DNA of 64,000 nucleotides from Chitinophaga sp. YR627 (lineage in GTDB: Bacteria; Bacteroidota; Bacteroidia; Chitinophagales; Chitinophagaceae), in NCBI RefSeq assembly GCF_900114995.1, contig NZ_FOUX01000003.1, forward strand, positions 248,001 through 312,000. Direction: 5' to 3'. The position numbers and the translations under genes are program-made. The notes under the pieces were generated by a model, which searched no databases, was not told the origin of the DNA, and was given only the letters and a program-made list of their open reading frames with translations. Position 1 is the first letter of the stretch. Every line of letters begins with the position of its first letter. Shown piece by piece: positions 34,972 through 43,828 of this stretch.

Positions 34972-36801
34972 ATGCATTCCATTTCCCGTACGCCATTCCC
35001 GGCATCCAGAAAAATCTACGTCGATGGCGTCGCCATGAGAGAAATAACGCTGACAAACACACGTCTGCACGGTTCTAAAGGAGAAGAAGTTCCCAACGCA
35101 CCGGTGGTGGTATATGATACCAGCGGACCATACACCGATCCAAACGCACACATCGACGTACGTCAGGGCCTGCCCAGACTGCGTGAAAAATGGATCCTTG
35201 ACCGGGACGATGTTGATAAACTGCCTGGCATCACTTCCGATTACGGCAGACAAAGACTGGAAGACAATCGTCTCGACTCCCTGCGCTTCGCTTATCAGCA
35301 TTCCCCGATGAGAGCTAAAGCAGGTCACAACGTATCCCAGATGCACTACGCTAAAAAAGGGATCATCACCAGAGAAATGGAATACATCGCTACGCGTGAA
35401 AACCAGTGCGTAGAAAAACTCTTCCAGGAAAACAACGCCCTCTGGCAACAACACAAAGGACAATCCTTTGGCGCCAATACACCTGTTAAGTTCATCACAC
35501 CTGAATTCGTAAGACAGGAAGTAGCTGCCGGCCGCGCCATCATCCCTAATAATATCAATCATCCGGAAAGTGAACCCATGATCATCGGGCGCAACTTCCT
35601 GGTAAAGATCAATGCCAACATCGGTAACTCCGCCGTAACCTCCAGCATCGAAGAAGAAGTAGAAAAAGCTGTATGGGCCTGCCGCTGGGGCGCTGATACC
35701 ATTATGGACCTCAGCACCGGTAAACATATTCACGAAACAAGAGAATGGATCATCCGTAACTCCCCTGTGCCTATCGGTACTGTACCGATCTATCAGGCAC
35801 TTGAAAAAGTGAACGGAAAAGCAGAAGAACTAAACTGGGAAATATTCCGCGATACCCTGATAGAACAGGCAGAACAGGGTGTTGACTACTTTACCATTCA
35901 CGCCGGTGTACTGCTACGCTATGTACCACTCACCGCACGCCGTACCACTGGTATCGTATCCCGTGGCGGGTCTATCCTGGCAAAATGGTGTCTGGCGCAT
36001 CACAAGGAAAACTTCCTCTACACCCACTTTGAAGAGATCTGCGATATCATGAAAGCTTATGATGTGGCATTTTCATTGGGGGATGGTTTACGTCCGGGTA
36101 GCATCGCTGATGCAAATGATGCTGCACAATTCGCAGAACTGGAAACACTCGGCGAACTAACGCACCACGCCTGGAAACATGATATACAGACCATGATCGA
36201 AGGTCCGGGACACGTACCGATGCACCTGATCAAAGAAAACATGGATAAACAGCTGGAGCATTGTAAAGAAGCACCGTTCTACACACTTGGGCCGCTGACT
36301 ACAGATATCGCACCTGGTTACGATCATATCACATCCGCTATCGGGGCCGCTATGATCGGCTGGTTTGGTACCGCTATGCTGTGTTATGTAACACCCAAAG
36401 AACACCTCGGCTTACCTGATAAAGAAGATGTAAGACAAGGGGTAATCACTTATAAAATTGCCGCTCATGCCGCCGACCTGGCAAAAGGCCATCCTGGTGC
36501 ACAACACCGTGACAACGCATTGAGTAAAGCGCGTTTTGAATTCAGATGGGAAGACCAGTTCAATCTGTCCCTCGATCCTGAAACAGCACGTTCCTATCAT
36601 GACGAAACACTGCCTGCCGAAGGTGCAAAAGTGGCTCACTTCTGCTCTATGTGCGGACCACATTTCTGCTCCATGAAGATCACACAGGAAGTACGCGACT
36701 ATGCCGCTTCACAACAGATCGATGAAACGCTGGCACTGGAAACAGGTATGGCAGAACAGGCAAACGCATTTAAAGAACAGGGTGGAGCCATCTACTTTTA
36801 A
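34972..36801 (+). CDS. thiC: phosphomethylpyrimidine synthase
   Basis: The 609-residue radical SAM enzyme rearranges aminoimidazole ribotide into the HMP-phosphate pyrimidine of thiamine. It has the N-terminal ThiC extension, the NANIGNS region, TGKHIHETREW, the GPGHVP segment, and the non-canonical cluster motif CSMCGPHFCS near the C-terminus. The length is usual. The stop codon overlaps the start of the next gene by one base. Confidence 0.97.
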   Translation: MHSISRTPFPASRKIYVDGVAMREITLTNTRLHGSKGEEVPNAPVVVYDTSGPYTDPNAHIDVRQGLPRLREKWILDRDDVDKLPGITSDYGRQRLEDNRLDSLRFAYQHSPMRAKAGHNVSQMHYAKKGIITREMEYIATRENQCVEKLFQENNALWQQHKGQSFGANTPVKFITPEFVRQEVAAGRAIIPNNINHPESEPMIIGRNFLVKINANIGNSAVTSSIEEEVEKAVWACRWGADTIMDLSTGKHIHETREWIIRNSPVPIGTVPIYQALEKVNGKAEELNWEIFRDTLIEQAEQGVDYFTIHAGVLLRYVPLTARRTTGIVSRGGSILAKWCLAHHKENFLYTHFEEICDIMKAYDVAFSLGDGLRPGSIADANDAAQFAELETLGELTHHAWKHDIQTMIEGPGHVPMHLIKENMDKQLEHCKEAPFYTLGPLTTDIAPGYDHITSAIGAAMIGWFGTAMLCYVTPKEHLGLPDKEDVRQGVITYKIAAHAADLAKGHPGAQHRDNALSKARFEFRWEDQFNLSLDPETARSYHDETLPAEGAKVAHFCSMCGPHFCSMKITQEVRDYAASQQIDETLALETGMAEQANAFKEQGGAIYF

Positions 36802-37415
36802 TGATACAGATCATCACTCATCCTACCTGGCTGCCGGAAGAAACACTTTACTGGCAACAGCTGCTCGATGAAGGTGCTGACAGCATCCTGCTACGCAAAC
36901 CGGGATGGTCAGCAGCTGATTACGAACAGCTGTTGCTCGAAGCAGATGCCACCTGTTACCGTCAAGTTATGATCGCCGGGCATCCCGCGCTTTGTGAAAA
37001 GTATGGCTTGCAGGGCATACACTTCAGCGAAAATGCAGGAATACTATTGACAGCAGCAGATATCGCCACCTACCGGCAGCAAGGCTGGCTGCTCAGCACC
37101 AGCGTGCATACAACGGACACTTTACAGACAGCCGCTGCTCACTGGGACCAGCTATTGCTGGCGCCCATCTTTGACAGCATCTCCAAGCCGGGCCATAACA
37201 GCCTGTTCAACGAAGATTTCAGACTGTCCAAAGGAGCTTACCAGGGTAGAGTGCTGGCATTGGGAGGAATTGATCATCATACCGCGATAAAAGCCCGCAA
37301 TATGCAGTTTGACGGGATTGCCCTTCTGGGCGCCATCTGGCAGCAACCTGCAACAGCGATCAGCAGGTTTCGCCACATCAGGGAAATATGGAACAACACC
37401 GCCCGTTTGTCCTGA
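36801..37415 (+). CDS. TenI-like thiamine phosphate synthase family protein
   Basis: The 204-residue protein has the ThiE/TenI barrel (ITHPTWLP, GADSILLRKPG, LLAPIFDSISKPGH, VLALGGIDHHTA). It lacks the substrate-binding sequences of true ThiE: where ThiE reads VND and GVHVG, this protein reads IAGH and GIHFSENA. It is therefore probably a TenI-type thiazole tautomerase, or a degenerate paralogue, rather than the synthase. It overlaps thiC by one base and thiD by 28 bp, inside the thiamine operon that also encodes an intact ThiE. Confidence 0.75.
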   Translation: MIQIITHPTWLPEETLYWQQLLDEGADSILLRKPGWSAADYEQLLLEADATCYRQVMIAGHPALCEKYGLQGIHFSENAGILLTAADIATYRQQGWLLSTSVHTTDTLQTAAAHWDQLLLAPIFDSISKPGHNSLFNEDFRLSKGAYQGRVLALGGIDHHTAIKARNMQFDGIALLGAIWQQPATAISRFRHIREIWNNTARLS

Positions 37416-38155
37416 GTCTCGCCGGACTTGATCCTTCCGCAGGAGCAGGTTTACTGGCGGATATAAAGACATTTGAAGCACTCGGCACCTACGGACTGGG
37501 CGTGTGTACCGCTTTGACTGTACAGACGGATACGCAGTTCATATCTGCCGAATGGCAGTCCGCTGCGCAGATCATTGCACAGGCGCAACCCCTGCTGGAA
37601 ACCTTTCCCGTACAGTACTGCAAAATCGGTATCATGAAAGATGTACATACCATGCTGGAAGTTATTAACGCCATCAGGGCCATCAATCCGGATATCCGGA
37701 TCATACTGGACCCCGTGCTGAAAGCCAGTGCGGGATATACCTTTCATGATGATACCCGGCTAAGCGCCTGGAAAGCGGTGTTAACACAGTTATATCTGCT
37801 GACGCCCAATCTCCAGGAAGCCTTACTGTTAAGCGGAGAAAAGGAAGGGCCGGCAGCCGCCCGGGTATTAGCCTCTTATTGTGCGGTACTATTGAAAGGG
37901 GGCCATCGGGAAGATAAACCCGGTATTGACAGCCTGTATTTGCCTGCACAACGGGACACAGATAATATCCTTGATATACCCGCCGGCAAAGGCAGGGTAT
38001 ATCCGAAACATGGGTCAGGTTGTGTGCTGAGTGCAGCTATCACGGCGCAACTGGCTGCCGGTGTTCCGTTATCAACAGCCTGTATTACGGCCAAACTTTA
38101 CACAGAAAAGTTCCTGGCCAGTCATTCATCACTTTTAGGTTATCACAACACATGA
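37388..38155 (+). CDS. thiD: hydroxymethylpyrimidine / phosphomethylpyrimidine kinase
   Basis: The 255-residue ribokinase-type enzyme phosphorylates HMP and HMP-phosphate to the pyrophosphate used by ThiE. The motifs are GLDPSAGAGLLADIKTF at the N-terminus, DPVLKASAGY, TPNLQEALLLSG and the C-terminal anion hole HGSGCVLSAAI. The start overlaps the previous gene by 28 bp and the stop overlaps the thiE start (ATGA). Confidence 0.95.
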   Translation: MEQHRPFVLSLAGLDPSAGAGLLADIKTFEALGTYGLGVCTALTVQTDTQFISAEWQSAAQIIAQAQPLLETFPVQYCKIGIMKDVHTMLEVINAIRAINPDIRIILDPVLKASAGYTFHDDTRLSAWKAVLTQLYLLTPNLQEALLLSGEKEGPAAARVLASYCAVLLKGGHREDKPGIDSLYLPAQRDTDNILDIPAGKGRVYPKHGSGCVLSAAITAQLAAGVPLSTACITAKLYTEKFLASHSSLLGYHNT

Positions 38156-38766
38156 TCAGCTCATTGCATTACATATCACAGCAAACGGCCGGCGCTACTC
38201 ACCTGGACAACATCCTGGAAGCCTGTGAGGCCGGTTGCAGATGGATACAGCTTCGTATCAAAAACGAAGCACCTGAAACGATCCTCAGCACAGCCATGGC
38301 GGCAAAAGCCATCTGTTCGAAGTACAATGCCACATTGATCGTCAATGATCATCCCAACATTGCAAAGCAGGTGGGTGCGCATGGCGTACATGTCGGCAAA
38401 CTGGATATGACCGTGAGGGAAGCACGTGCCCTGACGGGAGAGACATTTATCATTGGCGGCACGGCCAATACGCTGGAAGACATCCTCATTCACGTAAAAG
38501 ACGGCGCAGACTACGTCGGACTCGGCCCCTATCGCTTTACTAAAACCAAAGAAAAACTCAGTCCGATACTCGGACTGGAAGGCATCGCCGGGATCATGCA
38601 ATCACTGAAGGATATGGGCATCCATATTCCGGTCATTGCTATCGGCGGCATCCTGGCGGAAGACATACCTGCGCTCATGCAGACAGGTATCCATGGTATT
38701 GCGGTCAGCGGATTGATCACACACGCAGCAAACAAATCTCAAACCGTATCATCACTTACAATATGA
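38152..38766 (+). CDS. thiE: thiamine phosphate synthase
   Basis: The 204-residue enzyme joins HMP-pyrophosphate and thiazole phosphate to thiamine phosphate. It has the complete family pattern: WIQLRIKN, LIVNDHPNIA, GVHVGKLD, the YVGLGPYRFTKTK phosphate loop, and VIAIGGI near the end. The frame stays open upstream, but ATG 38152, which overlaps the thiD stop in an ATGA, fits the family N-terminus. The stop in turn overlaps the thiG start. Confidence 0.95.
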   Translation: MISSLHYISQQTAGATHLDNILEACEAGCRWIQLRIKNEAPETILSTAMAAKAICSKYNATLIVNDHPNIAKQVGAHGVHVGKLDMTVREARALTGETFIIGGTANTLEDILIHVKDGADYVGLGPYRFTKTKEKLSPILGLEGIAGIMQSLKDMGIHIPVIAIGGILAEDIPALMQTGIHGIAVSGLITHAANKSQTVSSLTI

Positions 38767-39536
38767 CACCTCTCGTTATAGCAGGACATACCTTTTCCTC
38801 GCGCCTGTTCACAGGTACCGGCAAATTCTCTTCCCTTGGTATCATGGAAGAGGCCTTACTCGAATCAGGCTCAGAACTGGTTACCGTGGCATTGAAAAGG
38901 GTAGATGTGCATAATCAGTCAGACAATATGCTGCAACATGTACATCATCCGCAGTTAAAATTATTACCCAATACTTCCGGGGTAAGAACGGCGAAAGAGG
39001 CTGTTTACGCAGCACAACTGGCCAGAGAAGCACTGGAAACCAACTGGCTGAAGCTGGAGATACATCCTGATCCGCGGTACCTGTTACCCGATCCGATAGA
39101 AACGCTGAAAGCCGCCGAGGAACTGGTAAAACTCGGCTTTATCGTACTCCCTTATGTACATGCGGACCCGGTGCTCTGTAAGCGGCTGGAAGAAGCCGGT
39201 ACAGCAGCAGTCATGCCTCTGGGTGCACCGATAGGTAGTAACAAGGGTCTGAAAACAATCGATTTTTTAGAGATCATCATTGAACAGAGCAATGTACCTG
39301 TGGTAGTGGATGCCGGTATTGGTAGTCCGTCGGATGCTGCAAGAGCCATGGAGATCGGTGCGGATGCCGTACTGGTGAACACCGCCATTGCGGTAGCAAA
39401 AGACCCTGTGCTGATGGCGCGTGCTTTCAGACAGGCGGTGATTGCTGGCAGACAAGCCTATGAAGCAGGACTCCCTGCCGTACGACGGGAAGCGGTGGCA
39501 TCCAGTCCGCTGATAGGGTTCCTTGATGAAGTATAA
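38763..39536 (+). CDS. thiG: thiazole synthase
   Basis: The 257-residue protein forms the thiazole phosphate of thiamine from deoxyxylulose phosphate, ThiS-thiocarboxylate and dehydroglycine. Motifs are FTGTGKF, VTVALKR (with the Schiff-base lysine), LLPNTSG, KLEIHPDP, LPYVHADP, PLGAPIGS and VVDAGIGSPSDAA. It overlaps thiE by four bases and is followed 11 bp later by thiH. Confidence 0.97.
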   Translation: MTPLVIAGHTFSSRLFTGTGKFSSLGIMEEALLESGSELVTVALKRVDVHNQSDNMLQHVHHPQLKLLPNTSGVRTAKEAVYAAQLAREALETNWLKLEIHPDPRYLLPDPIETLKAAEELVKLGFIVLPYVHADPVLCKRLEEAGTAAVMPLGAPIGSNKGLKTIDFLEIIIEQSNVPVVVDAGIGSPSDAARAMEIGADAVLVNTAIAVAKDPVLMARAFRQAVIAGRQAYEAGLPAVRREAVASSPLIGFLDEV

Positions 39537-39547
39537 ATCCATTCATT

Positions 39548-40657
39548 ATGTCAGGATTCAAAGACGTTTTTGACCAGCATGACTGGGACGATATAAAAGC
39601 CTCCATTTACGCTAAAACAGCCCGTGATGTAGAGGCGGCGCTACATAGTAACAAACGTACGCTGGAGGACTTTAAAGCGCTGATATCACCGGCTGCCGCG
39701 CCTTACCTGGAGCAGATGGCACAACTCAGCAGGAAGCTCACACAACAGCGCTTTGGCAATACGATGCAGTTATACATACCGCTGTACCTCAGTAACGAAT
39801 GTCAGAATATCTGTACGTACTGCGGTTTCAGTCTGGATAACAAGATTGCCAGGAAGACACTGAACAGGGAGGAGATCCTGCGGGAGGTGGCTGTTATCAA
39901 AGCGATGGGGTATGGGCATGTGTTGCTGGTGACAGGAGAAGCGAACCAGACAGTAGGTCTGCATTATTTCCAGGAAGCATTAGAGACCATCCGCCCACAT
40001 TTTGCGAACATTTCAATGGAAGTACAGCCAATGGACGAGGCAGACTATGCCGCGCTGATCCCTTATGGATTGCATGGCGTACTTGTCTATCAGGAGACCT
40101 ATCATCAGGCGGATTATAAGCTGCACCATCCAAAGGGAAAGAAATCCAATTTCTACTACAGGCTGGATACACCTGACAGACTGGGCAGGGCAGGTATTCA
40201 CAAAATGGGACTCGGTGTGTTGATAGGGCTGGAAGACTGGCGTACGGACAGCTTCTTTACGGCGCTGCATCTGCAATATCTGGAAAAGACATACTGGCAA
40301 ACAAAGTACAGTATTTCATTTCCGAGGTTGCGGCCCTGTTCAGGTGGATTACCCCCTAAAGTGGAAATGAACGACCGGGAACTGGTACAGCTGATCTGTG
40401 CCTACCGTCTGCTGGACCAGGAAGTGGAATTAAGCCTCTCTACACGCGAAACGCCGAGGTTCCGGGACAATGTTATCAAACTGGGCATTACAGCCCTTAG
40501 TGCAGGCTCTAAAACGAATCCGGGAGGGTATGCGACAGACCTGTCTTCCCTGGAACAGTTTGAGATCTCGGATGACCGTAGTCCGGCAAGCATCAGCGGT
40601 ATGCTACGGGCGCAGGGATATGAACCGGTTTGGAAGGATTGGGATGAAGGATATTAA
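39548..40657 (+). CDS. thiH: 2-iminoacetate synthase (radical SAM)
   Basis: The 369-residue radical SAM enzyme cleaves tyrosine to supply dehydroglycine for ThiG. The [4Fe-4S] motif CQNICTYC lies near residue 80, followed by the SAM-binding region LLVTGEANQTVG and the C-terminal LSTRETPRFRDN segment. Use of ThiH rather than the glycine oxidase ThiO fits the anaerobe-derived pathway common in this phylum. It is the last gene of the operon, closed by a hairpin. Confidence 0.96.
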   Translation: MSGFKDVFDQHDWDDIKASIYAKTARDVEAALHSNKRTLEDFKALISPAAAPYLEQMAQLSRKLTQQRFGNTMQLYIPLYLSNECQNICTYCGFSLDNKIARKTLNREEILREVAVIKAMGYGHVLLVTGEANQTVGLHYFQEALETIRPHFANISMEVQPMDEADYAALIPYGLHGVLVYQETYHQADYKLHHPKGKKSNFYYRLDTPDRLGRAGIHKMGLGVLIGLEDWRTDSFFTALHLQYLEKTYWQTKYSISFPRLRPCSGGLPPKVEMNDRELVQLICAYRLLDQEVELSLSTRETPRFRDNVIKLGITALSAGSKTNPGGYATDLSSLEQFEISDDRSPASISGMLRAQGYEPVWKDWDEGY

Positions 40658-40674
40658 AGGGTACAAAATAAGGT

Positions 40675-40705
40675 CAGCCCCGCTTTTTGGCGGGGCTGTT
40701 AATTT
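40675..40705 (+). terminator. terminator of the thiamine operon
   Basis: A perfect 9-bp G/C-rich stem (40675-40683 with 40690-40698, CAGCCCCGC) has a 6-nt loop and is followed by a T/A-rich tail. Confidence 0.85.
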
Positions 40706-40756
40706 ACCTAAATCCATTACTGAAATTTGTTACTTATAGAGATAAGTAGCCGCTTA

Positions 40757-40779
40757 ATCTTACATTTCAAATGTAAGAT
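40757..40779. repeat. perfect 23-bp palindrome in a convergent intergenic region
   Basis: ATCTTACATTT (40757-40767) and its exact complement (40769-40779) share a one-base centre. It lies between the ends of thiH and the minus-strand DUF2383 gene, so it is not upstream of either. It lacks a T tract. Confidence 0.55.
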
Positions 40780-40854
40780 GCTCATAATGAACAACCACGT
40801 TGCGATCAATCTTGAACAAAAAGAACAACGCTATTCAAAATGAACGGCCACTCA

Positions 40855-41316
40855 TCAGTGAGGGATCTTCTCCAGGTCCCTGTAAGTTCTTACGGTTTCC
40901 CTTGAACCTCTGAGCGCACCTTTCTGGTTAGCGATCAGTTCTCTGACAATATAAGGCATCGGGATACTGGAACGTAATATCTCCTCATAAGTCCGCTGTG
41001 CTGCAGCTTCTCCGTACTCGCAGGAGGAGAGGATGGAATGACGGTCGTGTCCGGAAAAAGTAGCTCTTACATCCATCCAGGTCCTGTAAATCTTTCCGTA
41101 AATAGTAGAATGCTCCTGTGTCTCTTCACCGTTATCGACTAATAATTTATTCAGCTGCTCGATATATGTATTACTTTCTTCTGCCATTCTTTGAAACAGG
41201 GCTTTCAGGTCTGCATCATCGGTCTGATCAATTGCCTTTCTATATCCTTCCACGCGATCCCGGTTGATCCTGACCAGGTCATTCAGGGCTTCCAACAATT
41301 TTTCATTGAGTTGCAT
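40855..41316 (-). CDS. PA2169/DUF2383-family four-helix-bundle protein
   Basis: The 153-residue protein is entirely helical and ferritin-like. It carries EALNDLVRINRDRVEGYRKA, LFQRMAEESNTYIEQL and CEYGEAAAQRTYEEIL, matching the DUF2383 domain of stress-induced proteins. The helices carry glutamates and histidines in the spacing of ferritin-like folds, although metal binding is not proven. Such genes are often induced by general stress, and here it lies beside a small membrane peptide and two ferritin-like proteins. Confidence 0.82.
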   Translation of the reverse strand: MQLNEKLLEALNDLVRINRDRVEGYRKAIDQTDDADLKALFQRMAEESNTYIEQLNKLLVDNGEETQEHSTIYGKIYRTWMDVRATFSGHDRHSILSSCEYGEAAAQRTYEEILRSSIPMPYIVRELIANQKGALRGSRETVRTYRDLEKIPH

Positions 41317-41629
41317 GATAGTAGGTTTTTAAATAATTCTATGATGATAATATATATGAAAGTAGGGGTTCAAAAATATGACCAGTTCTCTGCATTCAAC
41401 AGCAGCGGGGCTCACAGCTGTTTGCGCTTTGCGCTCTGACGGACATTTTGCCCTTGCTGGGGAATACGTTCCACACGTAAAACGGGTGCTGAGTTGATGG
41501 CACACATTCCTCATACAAGGGGATGATACCTGGAAATGCTTATAAACACTGGGCTTCCGCGGTATCAGGGACCATTAACACTATCTGGCATAAATTTTCT
41601 ATTTACAATTTTAACCAAATCTTTTTGAT

Positions 41630-41782
41630 ATGAACGGCTTACTTTATTTAATCGCAGTTATTCTGATTATCGGATGGGTTCTGGGTGCGTTTGTTTACTC
41701 CGCTGGCGGTCTTATACATGCACTGCTGGTACTGGCTATTATTGCTATTCTTGTAAATATTATACGCGGCCGGGCTGTTTAG
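41630..41782 (+). CDS. lmo0937-family small membrane protein
   Basis: This 50-residue product starts MNGLLYLIAVILIIGW and has two hydrophobic segments separated by AFVYSAGG, the pattern of the short lmo0937/DUF5670 membrane peptides. These occur widely beside stress genes and have no defined function. The start and stop are clean and a terminator hairpin follows. Confidence 0.75.
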   Translation: MNGLLYLIAVILIIGWVLGAFVYSAGGLIHALLVLAIIAILVNIIRGRAV

Positions 41783-41809
41783 GCCAGGCAACCAAGCTCC
41801 ATTGTGTGA

Positions 41810-41872
41810 AAGGTAATTAATCGTACTGAAATGAGATAAACACTCTGTCAGCACGATTGATTACCTTTTTGT
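41810..41872 (+). terminator. terminator after the small membrane protein gene
   Basis: Twenty-base arms 41810-41829 and 41848-41867 pair with two mismatches around an 18-nt loop, followed by TTT and further T-rich sequence. Confidence 0.7.
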
Positions 41873-42118
41873 AATTTAATGAAAACCAGCCACAGTCAAG
41901 CACTTCAATAGAAAAATATTTTAGCGGAATTAAAACCGGATAGATTTATACCCCGTATATCCAATCAGACGCACCTGTGTGATCCGGAAGCATCTGGTGT
42001 TTCAGCTCTCGCGAAGCTTTTCATTTCTATCATTGTATTATTCATTTCTATCATTTTCATTTCTCTTTCTCGGTTAACCAACCACGTATAAGTTTTCATT
42101 CACGCTAAAACTCATTTT
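41873..42118. promoter_or_regulatory. upstream region of the ferritin-like genes with direct repeats
   Basis: This gap carries TTCATTTCTATCATT twice (42020-42034 and 42041-42055, period 21 bp, two helical turns) and a shorter third copy TTCATTTCT at 42056-42064. Such helically phased direct repeats suit a regulator site. No clear TAnnTTTG box was found here, so the promoter may depend on an alternative sigma factor. Confidence 0.4.
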
Positions 42119-42175
42119 ATGTTTATACGGAAAACCCGCTCCGTGACCAGCAATGGTAAGGAGGAAGGTATTGCC

Positions 42176-42832
42176 ATGCCCAATGTACATCGTCGTACAT
42201 TCCTCAAATACGCTGGTTTGGGAGCTGCAGTCATCACTGCCGGATCATTAGCAGGCTGTAGCGGTGAAGACGATGGTGGTGATGTTACTCCTGGTACAGG
42301 AGTAAGTTTAGGTAGCGGAGACTTTGCAGTGTTAAATTATGCATTTGCATTGGAACAACTGGAAGCAGCCTTCTACACACAGGTAGTAGCGACTCCATAT
42401 TCAGGTATTTCAGATGTAGAACGCATCTTTCTTACTGACATCCGTAATCATGAAATAGCGCACAGGGAATTCTTCCGTAAGGCGCTTGGAACAAATGCAA
42501 TACCTAATCTTACAGTGGATTTCTCCACCATTGATTTTACCAGCCGGGATAAAGTACTCGCTGCTGCAAAAACCTTCGAAGATCTGGGTGTTGCAGCCTA
42601 TAACGGAGCAGGGAAATTTATCACTACGCCTAACTATCTGGTGCTCGCCGGCAAAATAGTATCTGTTGAGGCAAGACATGCCGCATTGATCAGAGACCTT
42701 ATCAGCAACGGTTCTTTCGCATCTGATGCAGACTCCAACGGGTTAGATTTTGCGAAAACGCCGCAGGATGTATTTGCGGCAGCAAAGGTGTATATCAAAA
42801 CAGAGATTGACGCTAATACGCTGCCTAAATAA
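42176..42832 (+). CDS. ferritin-like Tat lipoprotein
   Basis: The mature protein of this 218-residue product is ferritin-like. The N-terminus has a twin-arginine motif (HRRTFLKYAG) and a lipobox (SLAGC), so a folded, perhaps metal-loaded lipoprotein is exported. Two ExxH-type pairs are visible, in NHEIAH and SVEARH, with ALEQLEAAFY and FEDLGVAAYNG helices between. An upstream ATG at 42119 is in frame, but AAGGAGG just before 42176 and the position of the Tat signal favour 42176. It is paired with the similar gene that follows by 32 bp. Confidence 0.82.
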   Translation: MPNVHRRTFLKYAGLGAAVITAGSLAGCSGEDDGGDVTPGTGVSLGSGDFAVLNYAFALEQLEAAFYTQVVATPYSGISDVERIFLTDIRNHEIAHREFFRKALGTNAIPNLTVDFSTIDFTSRDKVLAAAKTFEDLGVAAYNGAGKFITTPNYLVLAGKIVSVEARHAALIRDLISNGSFASDADSNGLDFAKTPQDVFAAAKVYIKTEIDANTLPK

Positions 42833-42864
42833 CTACACATTCCTCATTGTAAAAACTGATCAAT

Positions 42865-43692
42865 ATGAATCTTCAAAATATATTCTCTGAACTGGAAAAA
42901 CAGGACGCGGAACTATCCGGACGTCTTGATACGCGCAGGGATGCGATGAAGCAATTCCGGAATATAGGCCGCGTACTGGCACTATCAGCTATTCCGCTTG
43001 CATTGGGTAGTATGTTGAAAAAAGCCTACGGACGGACGCCTCAGGATGTATTGGGCGTATTGAACTATGCGCTTACGCTGGAATACCTGGAAGCAGAATT
43101 TTACGCGACCGCTATTACCAAAACGTCTTTATTCCCTACTCCTGCAGCATTGGCAGCGTTTACAACGATCGCCAATCATGAAGCAGCACACGTAGCGCTG
43201 TTAAAAAGCGCTATCAGTGGCGCTGGTGGAACACCTGTTACCAAACCTACTTTCGACTTTGCCGGAGGCTCACTGAACCTTCCTACATTCACAGATTATC
43301 CAACACTGCTGACTGTCGCGCAGGCATTTGAAGACACCGGCGTAAGAGCCTATAAAGGGAAAGCTACTGTACTGATGGAAAATCCGGCAGTGCTCACCGT
43401 GGCATTACAAATCCATTCCGTAGAGGCACGCCATGCGGCGCACTTACGCTATATGCGCAGAAATCTTGCATCAGCTCCGCAACCGGCATTAAAACCATGG
43501 ATTACAAATGCAGAGAACAATGTAGCCATCATTCAACCCGTATATGCCGGAGAAGATAACGACGTTCAGGCAGGGATCACGATTACGGGTATTGCGAGTC
43601 AGGTAGATAAAGCAGCTGCCACAGAGGCCTTTGATGAATTCCTGACCGAAGACGCAGTACTTGCTATCGCAGGAAACTTCATCAAAAAATAA
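42865..43692 (+). CDS. ferritin-like domain protein, partner of the Tat lipoprotein
   Basis: The 275-residue protein shares the four-helix pattern of its neighbour: LEYLEAEFYATA, NHEAAHVALL, FEDTGVRAYKG and HSVEARHAAHLR, again with two ExxH pairs. The N-terminal hydrophobic stretch (VLALSAIPLALGSML) may be a signal or anchor, but no Tat motif or lipobox is seen. The pair resembles the desiccation-related Ferritin_2 group. Diiron or other metal binding is inferred from the fold. Confidence 0.8.
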   Translation: MNLQNIFSELEKQDAELSGRLDTRRDAMKQFRNIGRVLALSAIPLALGSMLKKAYGRTPQDVLGVLNYALTLEYLEAEFYATAITKTSLFPTPAALAAFTTIANHEAAHVALLKSAISGAGGTPVTKPTFDFAGGSLNLPTFTDYPTLLTVAQAFEDTGVRAYKGKATVLMENPAVLTVALQIHSVEARHAAHLRYMRRNLASAPQPALKPWITNAENNVAIIQPVYAGEDNDVQAGITITGIASQVDKAAATEAFDEFLTEDAVLAIAGNFIKK

Positions 43693-43747
43693 TGTCCTTA
43701 GCCGTTCAATATCACGTGGGAAAATAACCACAAAAAAGGTGTCACAA

Positions 43748-43785
43748 AAGGAATCCTTCTGCAAAAGCAGCGGGGTTCCTTGTTT
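43748..43785 (+). terminator. terminator of the ferritin-like gene pair
   Basis: AAGGAATCC (43748-43756) pairs with GGGTTCCTT (43773-43781), with one wobble. An inner CTGC/GCAG stem sits inside, and a short T run follows. Confidence 0.65.
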
Positions 43786-43793
43786 TCATTCGC

Positions 43794-43801
43794 TACTTTT
43801 G
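43794..43801 (+). promoter_or_regulatory. putative -7 promoter element of the phytase-like gene
   Basis: TACTTTTG matches TAnnTTTG 27 nt upstream of the start at 43829. The TTG at the -33 distance is not well placed. Confidence 0.45.
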
Positions 43802-43828
43802 CAGACATGCAAAAAAAAGCGTCTGTCT

